Assembly (NCBI GenBank): GCA_035048495.1
Contig: JASUTR010000076.1
Span: 96,278 to 160,277, forward strand
DNA length: 64,000 nucleotides
Source of the DNA: Euptelea pleiosperma
Lineage: Eukaryota; Streptophyta; Magnoliopsida; Ranunculales; Eupteleaceae
Reading direction: 5' to 3'
The notes under the pieces were generated by a model. That model was not told the origin of the DNA. It did not search any database and saw nothing but the letters and a program-made list of their open reading frames with translations. Below, piece by piece: positions 38,476 through 51,399 of this stretch (its first letter is position 1; each line of letters starts with the position of its first letter). The position numbers and the translations under genes were made by a program.

Positions 38476-40331
38476 TTGGACTCAAACTCTTGTATTTCTA
38501 TTATTTCAACACATTTGATGTGTTGGAACAAGATTCGGGACCGTCGAAACAAGTTAACTCCATCCGTTCGTCAACGTCTCAAATTGGACTCAGTTTGTGT
38601 GTTATTTCCGAACCCTATAACTTGTGACTTTTTCGCAACCAGACCTCGTAATTGGACTCAAACTCTTCCATTACTATTGTATCATCACATTTGAAGTGGT
38701 GGAACAAGATTCGTGACAGTCGAAACAAGTTAGCTCCATCCGTGCGTCAACGTCTCAAATTGGACTCAGTTTGTGTGTTACATTCCAAAGTCTATAACTT
38801 GTGACTTTTTCGCAACCGGACCTCGTAATTGACTCAAACTCTTCCATTACTATTGTTTCATCACATTTGAAGTAGTGGAACAAGATTCTGACAGTCGAAA
38901 CAAGTTAGCTCCATCCGTGCGTCAACGTCTCAAATTGGACTCAGTTTCTGTGTTACATTCCGAAGCCTATAACTTGTGACTTTTTCGTTACCGGAACTCG
39001 TAATTGGACTCAAACTCTTGTATTACTATTATTTCAACACATTTGATGTGTTGGAACAAGATTCGGGACCGTCGAAACAAGTTAGCTCCATCCGTTCGTC
39101 AACGTCTCAAATTGGACTCAGTTTGTTTGTTACATTACTCTGTCTATAACTTGTGACTTTTTCGCAACCGGACCTCGTAATTGGACTCAAACTCTTCCAT
39201 TACTATTGTTTCATCATATTTAAAGTGGTGGAACAAGATTCGTGACAGTCGAAACAAGTTAGCTCCATCCGTGCGTCAACGTCTCAAATTGGACTCAGTT
39301 TGTGTGTTACATTCCGAACCTATAACTTGTGACTTTTTCGTAACCGGACCTCGTAATTGGACTCAAACTCTTGTATTTCTATTATTTCAACACATTTGAT
39401 GTGTTGGAACAAGATTCGGGACGGTCGAAACTAGTTAGCTCCATCCGTTCGTCAACGTCTCAAATTGGACTCAGTTTGTGTGTTACATTCCGAAGCCTAT
39501 AACTTGTGACTTTTTTGCAACCGGACCTCATAATTAGACTCAAACTCTTCATTACTATTGTTTCAACATATTTGAAGTGTTGGAACAAGATTCGGGACAG
39601 TCGAAACAAGTTAGCTCCATCCGTTCGTCAACGTCTCAAATTGGACTCAGTTTGTGTGTTACATTCCGAAGCCTATAACTTGTGACTTTTTCGCAACCGG
39701 ACCTCATAATTAGACTCATACTCTTCCATTACTATTGTTTCAACATATTTGAAGTGTTGGAACAAGATTCGGGACAGTCGAAACAAGTTAGCTCCATCCG
39801 TTCGTCAACGTCTCAAATTGGACTCAGTTTCTGTGTTACATTCCGAAGCCTATAACTTGTGACTTTTTCGCAACCGGGCCTCATAATTAGACTCAAACTC
39901 TTCCATTACTATTGTTTCAACAGATTTGAAGTGTGGGAACAATATTTGGAACAGTCGAAACAAGTTAGCTCCATCCGTTCGTCAACGTCTCAAATTGGAC
40001 TCAGTTTCTGTGTTGCATTCCGAAGCCTATAACTTGTGACTTTTTCGCAACCGGACCTCGTGATTGGACTCAAACTCTTCTATAACTATTGTTTCAACAC
40101 ATTTGATGTGTTGGAACAAGATTCGGGACGGTCGAAACAAGTTAGCTCCATCCGTGCGTCAACGTCTCAAATTGGACTAAGTTTGTGTGTTACATTCCTA
40201 AGTCTATAACTTGTGACTTTTTCGCTACCGGACCTCGTGATTGGACTCAAACTCTTCTATTACTATTGTTTCAACACATTTGAAGTGTTGAAACAAGATT
40301 CGGGACAGTCGAAACAAGTTAGCTCCATCCG

Positions 40332-40362
40332 TTCGTCAACGTCTCAAATTGGACTCAGTTTG
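40332..40362 (+). repeat. Single-monomer deletion junction
   Basis: In the two full HOR copies a CGTTCGTC/TTTCTGTGTTAC monomer is followed by the GGATAGTAGAAAC monomer and then by TTGTGTG with CCGAAGCTTATAAC. Here CGTTCGTC is joined directly to TTGTGTG and CCGAAGCTTATAAC. Exactly one monomer is missing, as expected from unequal exchange in register within the CAACGTCTCAAATTGGACTC stretch. The next landmarks accordingly fall 38, not 39, monomers after copy 2. Confidence 0.82.
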
Positions 40363-41716
40363 TGTGTTACATTCCGAAGCTTATAACTTGTGACTTTTTC
40401 GCAACCGGACCTCGTAATTGGACTCAAACTCTTGTATTACTATTATTTCAACACATTTGATGTGTTGGAACAAGATTCGGGAAGTCGAAACAAGTTAGCT
40501 CCATCCGTTCGTCAACGTCTCAAATTGGACTCAGTTTGTGTGTTACGTTCCGAACCCTATAACTTGTGACTTTTTCGCAACCGGACCTCGTAATTGGACT
40601 CAAACTCTTCTATTACTATTGTTTCAACAGATTTGAAGTGTTGGAATAAGATTTGGGACAGTCGAAACAAGTTAGCTCCATCCGTGCATCAACGTCTCAA
40701 ATTCGACTCAATTTGTGTGTAACATTCCGAACCCTATAACTTGTGACTTTGTCGCAATCAAAACTCGTAATTTTACTCAAACTCTTCCATTATTATTATT
40801 TCAACACATTTGAAGTATTGGAACATGATTCGGGACAGGCAAAACAAGTTAGCTCCATCCGTGCGTCAACATCTCAAATTGGACATAGTTTGTGTGTTAC
40901 ATTCCGAAGCCAATAACTTGTGACTTTTTCGCAACCGGACCTCGTAATTGGACTCAAACTCTTGTATTACTATTATTTCAACACATTTGATGTGTTGGAA
41001 CAAGATTCGGGACGGTCGAAACAAGTTAGCTCCATCCGTGCGTCAACGTCTCAAATTGGACTAAGTTTGTGTGTTACATTCCTAAGTCTATAACTTGTGA
41101 CTTTTTCGCTACCGGACCTCGTAATTGGACTCAAACTCTTCATTACTATTGTTTCAACACATTTGAAGTGTTGAAACAAGATTCGGGACAGTCGAAACAA
41201 GTTAGCTCCATCCGTCGTCAACGTCTCAAATTGGACTCAGTTTCTGTGTTGCATTCCGAAGCCTATAACTTGTGACTTTTTCGCAACCGGACCTCGTGAT
41301 TGGACTCAAACTCTTCTATAACTATTGTTTCAACACATTTGATGTGTTGGAACAAGATTCGGGACGGTCGAAACAAGTTAGCTCCATCCGTGCGTCAACG
41401 TCTCAAATTGGACTAAGTTTGTGTGTTACATTCCTAAGTCTATAACTTGTGACTTTTTCGCTACCGGACCTCGTGATTGGACTCAAACTCTTCTATTACT
41501 ATTGTTTCAACACATTTGAAGTGTTGAAACAAGATTCGGGACAGTCGAAACAAGTTAGCTCCATCCGTTCGTCAACGTCTCAAATTGGACTCAGTTTCTG
41601 TGTTACATTCCGAAGCCTATAACTTGTGACTTTTTAGCAACCGGACCTCATAATTAGACTCAAACTCTTCCATTACTATTGTTTTAACAGATTTGAAGTG
41701 TTGGAACAATATTTGG

Positions 41717-43659
41717 GATAGTAGAAACAAGTTAGCTCCATCCGTGCGTCAACGTCTCAAATTGGACTCAGTTTGTGTGTTACATTCCGAAGCTTATAAC
41801 TTGTGACTTTTTCGCAACCGGACCTCGTAATTGGACTCAAACTCTTGTATTACTATTATTTCAACACATTTGATGTGTTGGAACAAGATTCGGGAAGGTC
41901 GAAACAAGTTAGCTCCATCCGTTCGTCAACGTCTCAAATTGGACTCAGTTTGTGTGTTACGTTCCGAACCCTATAACTTGTGACTTTTTCGCAACCGGAC
42001 CTCGTAATTGGACTCAAACTCTTCTATTACTATTGTTTCAACAGATTTGAAGTGTTGGAATAAGATTTGGGACAGTCGAAACAAGTTAGCTCCATCCGTG
42101 CATCAACGTCTCAAATTCGACTCAATTTGTGTGTAACATTCCGAACCCTATAACTTGTGACTTTGTCGCAATCAAAACTCGTAATTTTACTCAAACTCTT
42201 CCATTATTATTATTTCAACACATTTGAAGTATTGGAACATGATTCGGGACAGGCAAAACAAGTTAGCTCCATCCGTGCGTCAACATCTCAAATTGGACAT
42301 AGTTTGTGTGTTACATTCCGAAGCCAATAACTTGTGACTTTTCGCAACCGGACCTCGTAATTGGACTCAAACTCTTGTATTACTATTATTTCAACACATT
42401 TGATGTGTTGGAACAAGATTCGGGAAGGTCGAAACAAGTTAGCTCCATCCGTTCGTCAACGTCTCAAATTGGACTCAGTTTGTGTGTTACGTTCCGAACC
42501 CTATAACTTGTGACTTTTTCGCAACCGGAGCTCGTAATTGGACTCGAACTCTTCCATTACTATTCTTTCATCACATTTGAAGTAGTGGAACAAGATTCGT
42601 GACAGTCGTCACAAGTTAGCTCCATCCGTTCGTCAACGTCTCAAATTGGACTCAGTTTGTGTGTTATTTCCGAACCCTATAACTTGTGACTTTTTCGCAA
42701 CCGGACCTCGTGATTGGACTCAAACTCTTCTATAACTATTGTTTCAACACATTTGATGTGTTGGAACAAGATTCGGACGGTCGAAACAAGTTAGCTCCAT
42801 CCGTGCGTCAACGTCTCAAATTGGACTAAGTTTGTGTGTTACATTCCTAAGTCTATAACTTGTGACTTTTTCGCTACCGGACCTCGTGATTGGACTCAAA
42901 CTCTTCTATTACTATTGTTTCAACACATTTGAAGTGTTGAAACAAGATTCGGGACAGTCGAAACAAGTTAGCTCCATCCGTTCGTCAACGTCTCAAATTG
43001 GACTCAGTTTCTGTGTTACATTCCGAAGCCTATAACTTGTGAATTTTTCGCAACCGGGCCTCATAATTAGACTCAAACTCTTCCATTACTATTGTTTCAA
43101 CAGATTTGAAGTGTGGGAACAATATTGGAACAGTCGAAACAAGTTAGCTCCATCCGTTCGTCAACGTCTCAAATTGGACTCAGTTTCTGTGTTGCATTCC
43201 GAAGCCTATAACTTGTGACTTTTTCGCAACCGGACCTCGTGATTGGACTCAAACTCTTCTATAACTATTGTTTCAACACATTTGATGTGTTGGAACAAGA
43301 TTCGGGACGGTCGAAACAAGTTAGCTCCATCCGTGCGTCAACGTCTCAAATTGGACTAAGTTTGTGTGTTACATTCCTAAGTCTATAACTTGTGACTTTT
43401 TCGCTACCGGACCTCGTGATTGGACTCAAACTCTTCTATTACTATTGTTTCAACACATTTGAAGTGTTGAAACAAGATTCGGGACAGTCGAAACAAGTTA
43501 GCTCCATCCGTTCGTCAACGTCTCAAATTGGACTCAGTTTCTGTGTTACATTCCGAAGCCTATAACTTGTGACTTTTTAGCAACCGGACCTCATAATTAG
43601 ACTCAAACTCTTCCATTACTATTGTTTTAACAGATTTGAAGTGTTGGAACAATATTTGG
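41717..43659 (+). repeat. 11-monomer tandem unit, copy 1 (~1.94 kb)
   Basis: The unit is bounded by GGATAGTAGAAAC at 41717 and 43660. It contains a GTCGCAATC monomer (42247), the GTCGTCACAAG allele (42606) and the GTGAATTTTTCG allele (43041). All three recur 1942-1944 bp downstream. The GTGAATTTTTCG allele is otherwise found near 36327 in HOR copy 2, its likely source. Confidence 0.87.
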
Positions 43660-45600
43660 GATAGTAGAAACAAGTTAGCTCCATCCGTGCGTCAACGTCT
43701 CAAATTGGACTCAGTTTGTGTGTTACATTCCGAAGCTTATAACTTGTGACTTTTTCGCAACCGGACCTCGTAATTGGACTCAAACTCTTGTATTACTATT
43801 ATTTCAACACATTTGATGTGTTGGAACAAGATTCGGGAAGGTCGAAACAAGTTAGCTCCATCCGTTCGTCAACGTCTCAAATTGGACTCAGTTTGTGTGT
43901 TACGTTCCGAACCCTATAACTTGTGACTTTTTCGCAACCGGACCTCGTAATTGGACTCAAACTCTTCTATTACTATTGTTTCAACAGATTTGAAGTGTTG
44001 GAATAAGATTTGGGACAGTCGAAACAAGTTAGCTCCATCCGTGCATCAACGTCTCAAATTCGACTCAATTTGTGTGTAACATTCCGAACCCTATAACTTG
44101 TGACTTTGTCGCAATCAAAACTCGTAATTTTACTCAAACTCTTCCATTATTATTATTTCAACACATTTGAAGTATTGGAACATGATTCGGGACAGGCAAA
44201 ACAAGTTAGCTCCATCCGTGCGTCAACATCTCAAATTGGACATAGTTTGTGTGTTACATTCCGAAGCCAATAACTTGTGACTTTTTCGCAACCGGACCTC
44301 GTAATTGGACTCAAACTCTTGTATTACTATTATTTCAACACATTTGATGTGTTGGAACAAGATTGGGAAGGTCGAAACAAGTTAGCTCCATCCGTTCGTC
44401 AACGTCTCAAATTGGACTCAGTTTGTGTGTTACGTTCCGAACCCTATAACTTGTGACTTTTTCGCAACCGGAGCTCGTAATTGGACTCGAACTCTTCCAT
44501 TACTATTCTTTCATCACATTTGAAGTAGTGGAACAAGATTCGTGACAGTCGTCACAAGTTAGCTCCATCCGTTCGTCAACGTCTCAAATTGGACTCAGTT
44601 TGTGTGTTATTTCCGAACCCTATAACTTGTGACTTTTTCGCAACCGGACCTCGTGATTGGACTCAAACTCTTCTATAACTATTGTTTCAACACATTTGAT
44701 GTGTTGGAACAAGATTCGGGACGGTCGAAACAAGTTAGCTCCATCCGTGCGTCAACGTCTCAAATTGGACTAAGTTTGTGTGTTACATTCCTAAGTCTAT
44801 AACTTGTGACTTTTTCGCTACCGGACCTCGTGATTGGACTCAAACTCTTCTATTACTATTGTTTCAACACATTTGAAGTGTTGAAACAAGATTCGGGACA
44901 GTCGAAACAAGTTAGCTCCATCCGTTCGTCAACGTCTCAAATTGGACTCAGTTTCTGTGTTACATTCCGAAGCCTATAACTTGTGAATTTTTCGCACCGG
45001 CCTCATAATTAGACTCAAACTCTTCCATTGCTATTGTTTCAACAGATTGAAGTGTGGGAACAATATTTGGAACAGTCGAAACAAGTTAGCTCCATCCGTT
45101 CGTCAACGTCTCAAATTGGACTCAGTTTCTGTGTTGCATTCCGAAGCCTATAACTTGTGACTTTTCGCAACCGGACCTCGTGATTGGACTCAAACTCTTC
45201 TATAACTATTGTTCAACACATTTGATGTGTTGGAACAAGATTCGGGACGGTCGAAACAAGTTAGCTCCATCCGTGCGTCAACGTCTCAAATTGGACTAAG
45301 TTTGTGTGTTACATTCCTAAGTCTATAACTTGTGACTTTTTTCGCTACCGACCTCGTGATTGGACTCAAACTCTTCTATTACTATTGTTTCAACACATTT
45401 GAAGTGTTGAAACAAGATTCGGGACAGTCGAAACAAGTTAGCTCCATCCGTTCGTCAACGTCTCAAATTGGACTCAGTTTTCTGTGTTACATTCCGAAGC
45501 CTATAACTTGTGACTTTTTAGCAACCGGACCTCATTATTAGACTCAAACTCTTCCATTACTATTGTTTTAACAGATTTGAAGTGTTGGAACAATATTTGG
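43660..45600 (+). repeat. 11-monomer tandem unit, copy 2 (~1.94 kb)
   Basis: This is the second copy of 41717-43659, followed by the start of a third at 45601. Landmarks are GTCGCAATC near 44190, GTCGTCACAAG near 44550 and GTGAATTTTTCG near 44983. From about 44980 single-base losses appear (TTCGCACCGGCCTC, CAGATTGAAG, GTTCAACAC), unlike the cleaner first copy. Confidence 0.86.
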
Positions 45601-47120
45601 GATAGTAGAAACAAGTAGCTCCATCCGTGCGTCAACGTCTCAAATTGGACTCAGTTTGTGTGTTACATTCCGAAGCTTATAACTTGTGACTTTTTCGCAA
45701 CCGGACCTCGTAATTGGACTCAAACTCTTGTATTACTATTATTTCAACACATTTGATGTGTTGGAACAAGATTCGGGAAGGTCGAAACAAGTTAGCTCCA
45801 TCCGTTCGTCAACGTCTCAAATTGGACTCAGTTTGTGTGTTACGTTCCGAACCCTATAACTTGTGACTTTTTCGCAACCGGACCTCGTAATTGGACTCAA
45901 ACTCTTCTATTACTATTGTTTTCAACAGATTTGAAGTGTTGGAATAAGATTTGGGACAGTCGAAACAAGTTAGCTCCATCCGTGCATCAACGTCTCAAAT
46001 TCGACTCAATTTGTGTGTAACATTCCGAACCCTATAACTTGTGACTTTGTCGCAATCAAAACTCGTAATTTTACTCAACTCTTCCATTATTATTATTTCA
46101 ACACATTTGAAGTATTGGAACATGATTCGGGACAGGCAAAACAAGTTAGCTCATCCGTGCGTCAACATCTCAAATTGGACATAGTTTGTGTGTTACATTT
46201 CCGAAGCCAATAACTTGTGACTTTTTCGTAACCGGACCTCGTAATTGGACTCAAACTCTGTATTACTATTATTTCAACACTTTGATGTGTTGGAACAAGA
46301 TTCGGGACGGTCGAAACAAAGTAGCTCCATCCGTGCGTCAACGTCTCAAATTGGACTAAGTTTGGTGTTACATTCCCTAAGTCTATAACTTGTGACTTTT
46401 TCGCTACCGGACCTCGTGATTGGACTCAAACTCTTCTATTACTATTGTTTCAACACATTTGAAGTGTGTGAAACAAGATTCGGGACAGTCGAAACAAGTT
46501 TGCTCCATCCGTTCGTCAACGTCTCAAATTGGACTCAGTTTCTGTGTTACATTCCGAAGCCTATAACTTGTGACTTTTTCGTTACCGGAACTCGTAATTG
46601 GACTCAAACTCTTGTATACTATTATTTCAACACATTTGATGTGTTGGAACAAGATTCGGGACCGTCGAAACAAGTTAGCTCCATCCGTTCGTCAACGTCT
46701 CAAATTGGACTCAGTTTGTTTGTTACATTACTCAGTCTATAACTTGTGACTTTTTCGCAACCGGACCTCGTAATTGGACTCAAACTCTTCCATTACTATT
46801 GTTTCATCATATTTAAAGTGGTGGAACAAGATTCGTGACAGTCGAAACAAGTTAGCTCCATCCGTGCGTCAACGTCTCAAAATGGACTCAGTTTGTGTGT
46901 TACATTCCGAACCTATAACTTGTGACTTTTTCGCAACCGGACCTCGTAATTGGACTCAAACTCTTGTATTTCTATTATTTCAACACATTTGATGTGTTGG
47001 AACAAGATTCGGGACGGTCGAAACTAGTTAGCTCCATCTGTTCGTCAACGTCTCAAATTGGACTCAGTTTGGTGTTACATTCCGAAGGCCTATAACTTGT
47101 GACTTTTTGCAACCGGACAA
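44980..47120 (+). other. First cluster of single-base indels
   Basis: Between about 44980 and 47120 many monomers show 1-bp losses or gains that neighbouring copies lack: CGCACCGGCCTC (44994), CTTTTTTCGC (45337), TACTCAACTC (46074), CTCATCCG (46151), ACATTTCCG (46198), ACTCTGTATT (46255), CAACACTTTG (46275) and GTTTGGTGTT (46363). Diagnostic subtype variants remain readable. The pattern fits local consensus error, but real mutation cannot be excluded. Confidence 0.6.
46545..47095 (+). repeat. Partial fourth copy of HOR segment
   Basis: The subtype order GTTACCGGAACTC, TACTCAGTC, CATCATATTTAAAGTGG (46774) and GTATTTCTATT follows 38945-39500. TACTCAGTC and CGCAACCGG match HOR copy 1 and older units rather than copies 2 and 3 (TACTCTGTC, CGTAACCGG). 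The segment therefore derives from an older HOR version. Confidence 0.72.
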
Positions 47121-47239
47121 GTTTCAACATATTTGAAGTGTTGGAACAAGATTCGGGACAGTCGAAACAAGTTAGCTCCATCCGTTCGTCAACGTCTCAA
47201 ATTGGACTCAGTTTGTGTGTTACATTCCGAAGCCTATAA
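47096..47239 (+). repeat. Truncated monomer, 144 bp
   Basis: From CTTGTG at 47096 to CTTGTG at 47240 is 144 bp, about 33 bp short. GCAACCGGA is joined through CAAG to TTTCAACATATTTG, so CTCATAATTAGACTC and the following TATTACTATT block are lost. Intact counterparts lie near 25715 and 39515. The same truncation recurs at 60704-60847. Confidence 0.9.
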
Positions 47240-47899
47240 CTTGTGACTTTTCGCAACCGGACCTCATAATTAGACTCATACTCTTCTATTACTATTGTTT
47301 CAACATATTTGAAGTGTTGGAACAAGATTCGGGACAGTCGAAACAAGTTAGCTCCATCCGTTCGTCAACGTCTCAAATTGGACTCAGTTTCTGTGTTACA
47401 TTCCGAAGCCTATAACTTGTGACTTTTTCGCAACCGGCCTCATAATTAGACTCAAACTCTTCCATTACTATTGTTTCAACAGATTTGAAGTGTGGGAACA
47501 ATATTGGAACAGTCGAAACAAGTTAGCTCCATCCGTTCGTCAACGTCTCAAATTGGACTCAGTTTTCTGTGTTGCATTCCGAAGCCTATAACTTGTGACT
47601 TTTTCGCAACCGGACCTCGTGATTGGACTCAAACTCTTCTATAACTATTGTTTGAACACATTTGATGTGTTGGAACAAGATTCGGGACGGTCGAAACAAG
47701 TTAGCTCCATCCGTGCGTCAACGTCTCAAATTGGACTAAGTTTGTGTGTTACATTCCTAAGTCTATAACTTGTGACTTTTTCGCTACCGGACCTCGTGAT
47801 TGGACTCAAACTCTTCTATTACTATTGTTTCAACACATTTGAAGTGTTGAAACAAGATTCGGGACAGTCGAAACAAGTTAGCTCCATCCGTACGTCAAC

Positions 47900-49200
47900 G
47901 TCTCAAATTGGACTCAGTTTCTGTGTTGCATTCCGAAGCCTATAACTTGTGACTTTTTCGGAACAGGACCTCGTGATTGGACTCAAACTCTTCTATAACT
48001 ATTGTTTCAACACATTTGATGTGTTGGAACAAGATTCGGGACCGTCGAAACAAGTTAGCTCCATCCGTGCGTCAACGTCTCAAATTGAACTCAGTTTGTG
48101 TGTTACATTCCTAAGTCTATAACTTGTGACTTTTTCGCAACCGGACCTCGTAATTGGACTCAAACTCTTCTATTACTATTGTTTCAACAGATTTGAAGTG
48201 TTGAAACAAGATTCGGGACAGTCGAAACAAGTTAGCTCCATCCGTACGTCAACGTCTCAAATTGGACTAAGTTTGTGTGTTACATTCCTAAGTCTATAAC
48301 TTGTGACTTTTTCGCTACCGGACCTCGTGGTTGGACTCAAACTCTTCTATTACTATTGTTTCATCACATTTGAAGTGGTGGAACAAGATTCGTGACAGTC
48401 GAAACAAGTTAGCTCCATCCGTGCGTCAACGTCTCAAATTGGACTAAGTTTGTGTGTTACATTCCTAAGTCTATAACTTGTGACTTTTTCGCTACCGGAC
48501 CTCGTGATTGACTCAAACTCTTCTATTACTATTGTTTCAACACATTTGAAGTGTTGAAACAAGATTCGGGACAGTCGAAACAAGTTAGCTCCATCCGTAC
48601 GTCAACGTCTCAAATTGGACTCAGTTTCTGTGTTGCATTCCGAAGCCTATAACTTGTGACTTTTTCGGAACAGGACCTCGTGATTGGACTCAAACTCTTC
48701 TATAACTATTGTTTCAACACATTTGATGTGTTGGAACAAGATTCGGACCGTCGAAACAAGTTAGCTCCATCCGTGCGTCAACGTCTCAAATTGAACTCAG
48801 TTTGTGTGTTACATTCCTAAGTCTATAACTTGTGACTTTTTCGCAACCGGACCTCGTAATTGGACTCAAACTCTTCTATTACTATTGTTTCAACAGATTT
48901 GAAGTGTTGGAATAAGATTTGGGACAGTCGAAACAAGTTAGCTCCATCCGTGCATCAACGTCTCAAATTCAACCCAATTTGTGTGTAACATTCCGAACCC
49001 TATAACTTGTGACTTTGTCGCAATCAAACCTCGTAATTTTACTCAAACTCTTGCATTATTATTATTTCAACACATTTGAAGTATTGGAACATGATTCGGG
49101 ACAGGCAAAACAAGTTAGCTCCATCCGTGCGTCAACATCTCAAATTGGACATAGTTTGTGTGTTACATTCCGAAGCAATAACTTGTGACTTTTTCGCAAC
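47900..49200 (+). repeat. Segment with 4-monomer repeat marked by GGAACAGGACC
   Basis: Monomers with the rare change TTTTTCGGAACAGGACC (in place of TTTTTCGCAACCGGACC) occur at about 47957 and 48665, four monomers (about 708 bp) apart, with AAATTGAACTC in the next monomer each time. The same pair recurs at about 51463 and 52163 and again at about 61557 and 62263, so this segment exists three times in the window. Confidence 0.82.
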
Positions 49201-51399
49201 CCGGACCTCGTAATTGGACTCAAACTCTTGTATTACTATTATTTCAACACATTTGATGTGTTGGAACAAGATTCGGGAAGGTCGAAACAAGTTAGCTCCA
49301 TCCGTTCGTCAACGTCTCAAATTGGACTCAGTTTGTCTGTTACGTTCCGAACCCTATAACTTGTGACTTTTTCGCAACCGGAGCTCGTAATTGGACTCGA
49401 ACTCTTCCATTACTATTGTTTCATCACATTTGAAGTAGTGGAACAAGATTCGTGACAGTCGAAACAAGTTAGCTCCATCCGTGCGTCAACGTCTCAAATT
49501 GGACTCAGTTTGTGTGTTACATTCCGAAGCCGATAACTTGTGACTTTTTCGCTACCGGAACTCGTAATTGGACTCAAACTCTTGTATTTCTATTATTTCA
49601 ACACATTTGATGTGTTGGAACAAGATTCGGGACCGTCGAAACAAGTTAGCTCCATCCGTTCGTCAACGTCTCAAATTGGACTCAGTTTGTGTGTTATTCC
49701 GAACCCTATAACTTGTGACTTTTTCGCAACCGGACCTCGTAATTGGACTCAAACTCTTCCATTACTATTGTTTCATCACATTTGAAGTGTGGAACAAGAT
49801 TCGTGACAGTCGAAACAAGTTAGCTCCATCCGTGCGTCAACGTCTCAAATTGGACTCAGTTTGTGTGTTACATTCCTAAGTCTATAACTTGTGACTTTTT
49901 CGCAACCGGACCTCGTAATTGGACTCAAACTCTTCCATTACTATTGTTTCATCACATTTGAAGTAGTGGAACAAGATTCGTGACAGTCGAAACAAGTAAG
50001 CTCCATCCGTGCGTCAACGTCTCAAATTGGACTCAGTTTCTGTGTTACATTCCGAAGCCTATAACTTGTGACTTTTTCGCTACCGGAACTCGTAATTGGA
50101 CTCAAACTCTTGTATTACTATTATTTCAACACATTTGATGTGTTGGAACAAGATTTGGGACCGTCGAAACAAGTTAGCTCCATCCGTTCGTCAACGTCTC
50201 AAATTGGACTCAGTTTCTGTGTTACATTCCGAACCTATAACTTGTGACTTTTTCGCAACCGGGCCTCATAATTACTCAAACTCTTCCATTACTATTGTTT
50301 CAACATTTGAAGTGTGGAACAATATTGGAACAGTCGAAACAAGTTAGCTCCATCCGTTCGTCAACGTCTCAAATTGGACTCAGTTGTGTGCATTCCGAAG
50401 CCTATAACTTGTGACTTTTTCGCAACCGGACCTCGTAATTGGACTCAAACTCTTCTATAACTATTGTTTCAACATTTGATGTGTTGGAACAAGATTCGGG
50501 ACGGTCGAAACAAGTTAGCTCCATCCGTGCGTCAACGTCTCAAATTGGACTAAGTTTGTGTGTTACATTCCGAAGTCTATAACTTGTGACTTTTTCGCTA
50601 CCGGACCTCGTAATTGGACTCAAACTCTTCTATTACTATTGTTTCAACACATTTGAAGTGTTGAACAAGATTCGGGACAGTCGAAACAAGTTAGCTCCAT
50701 CCGTCGTCAACGTCTCAAATTGGACTCAGTTTGTGTTCATTCCGAAGCCTATAACTTGTGACTTTTTCGCAACCGGACCTCGTATTGGACTCAAACTCTT
50801 CCATACTATTGTTTCAACACATTTGATGTGTTGGAACAAGATTCGGGACAGTCGAAACAAGTTAGCTCCATCCGTGCGTCAACGTCTCAAATTGACTCAG
50901 TTTGTGTGTTACATTCCGAAGCTATAACTTGTGACTTTTTCGCAACCGGACTCGTAATTGGACTCAAACTCTTCTATTACTATTTTCAACACATTTGAAG
51001 TGTTGAACAAGATTCGGGACAGTCGAAACAAGTTAGCTCCATCCGTTCGTCAACGTCTCAAATTGGACTAAGTTTGTGTGTTACATTCCTAAGTCTATAA
51101 CTTGTGACTTTTTCGCTACCGGACCTCGTGTTGGACTCAAACTCTTCTATTACTATTGTTTCATCACATTTGAAGTGTGGAACAAGATTCGTGACAGTCG
51201 AAACAAGTTAGCTCCATCCGTGCGTCAACGTCTCAAATTGGACTAGTTTGTGTGTTACATTCCGAAGTCTATAACTTGTGACTTTTTCGCTACCGGACCT
51301 CGTGATTGGACTCAAACTCTTCTATTACTATTGTTTCAACACATTTGAAGTGTTGAACAAGATTCGGGACAGTCGAAACAAGTTAGCTCCATCCGTTCG

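Larger units (their letters stand above)
38476..46540 (+). repeat. 39-monomer HOR, rearranged third copy
   Basis: The copy starts with the same order as the two full copies and carries CCAAAGTC, AATTGACTC, GATTCTGAC, TACTCTGTC and CGTAACCGG (38787-39342), the variants private to copy 2, so it was copied from that unit. It then lacks one GGATAG monomer (junction 40332-40362) and gains an 11-monomer tandem. The CATCATATTTAAAGTGG monomer therefore recurs after 7593 bp (39181 to 46774) instead of 6897. Confidence 0.85.
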
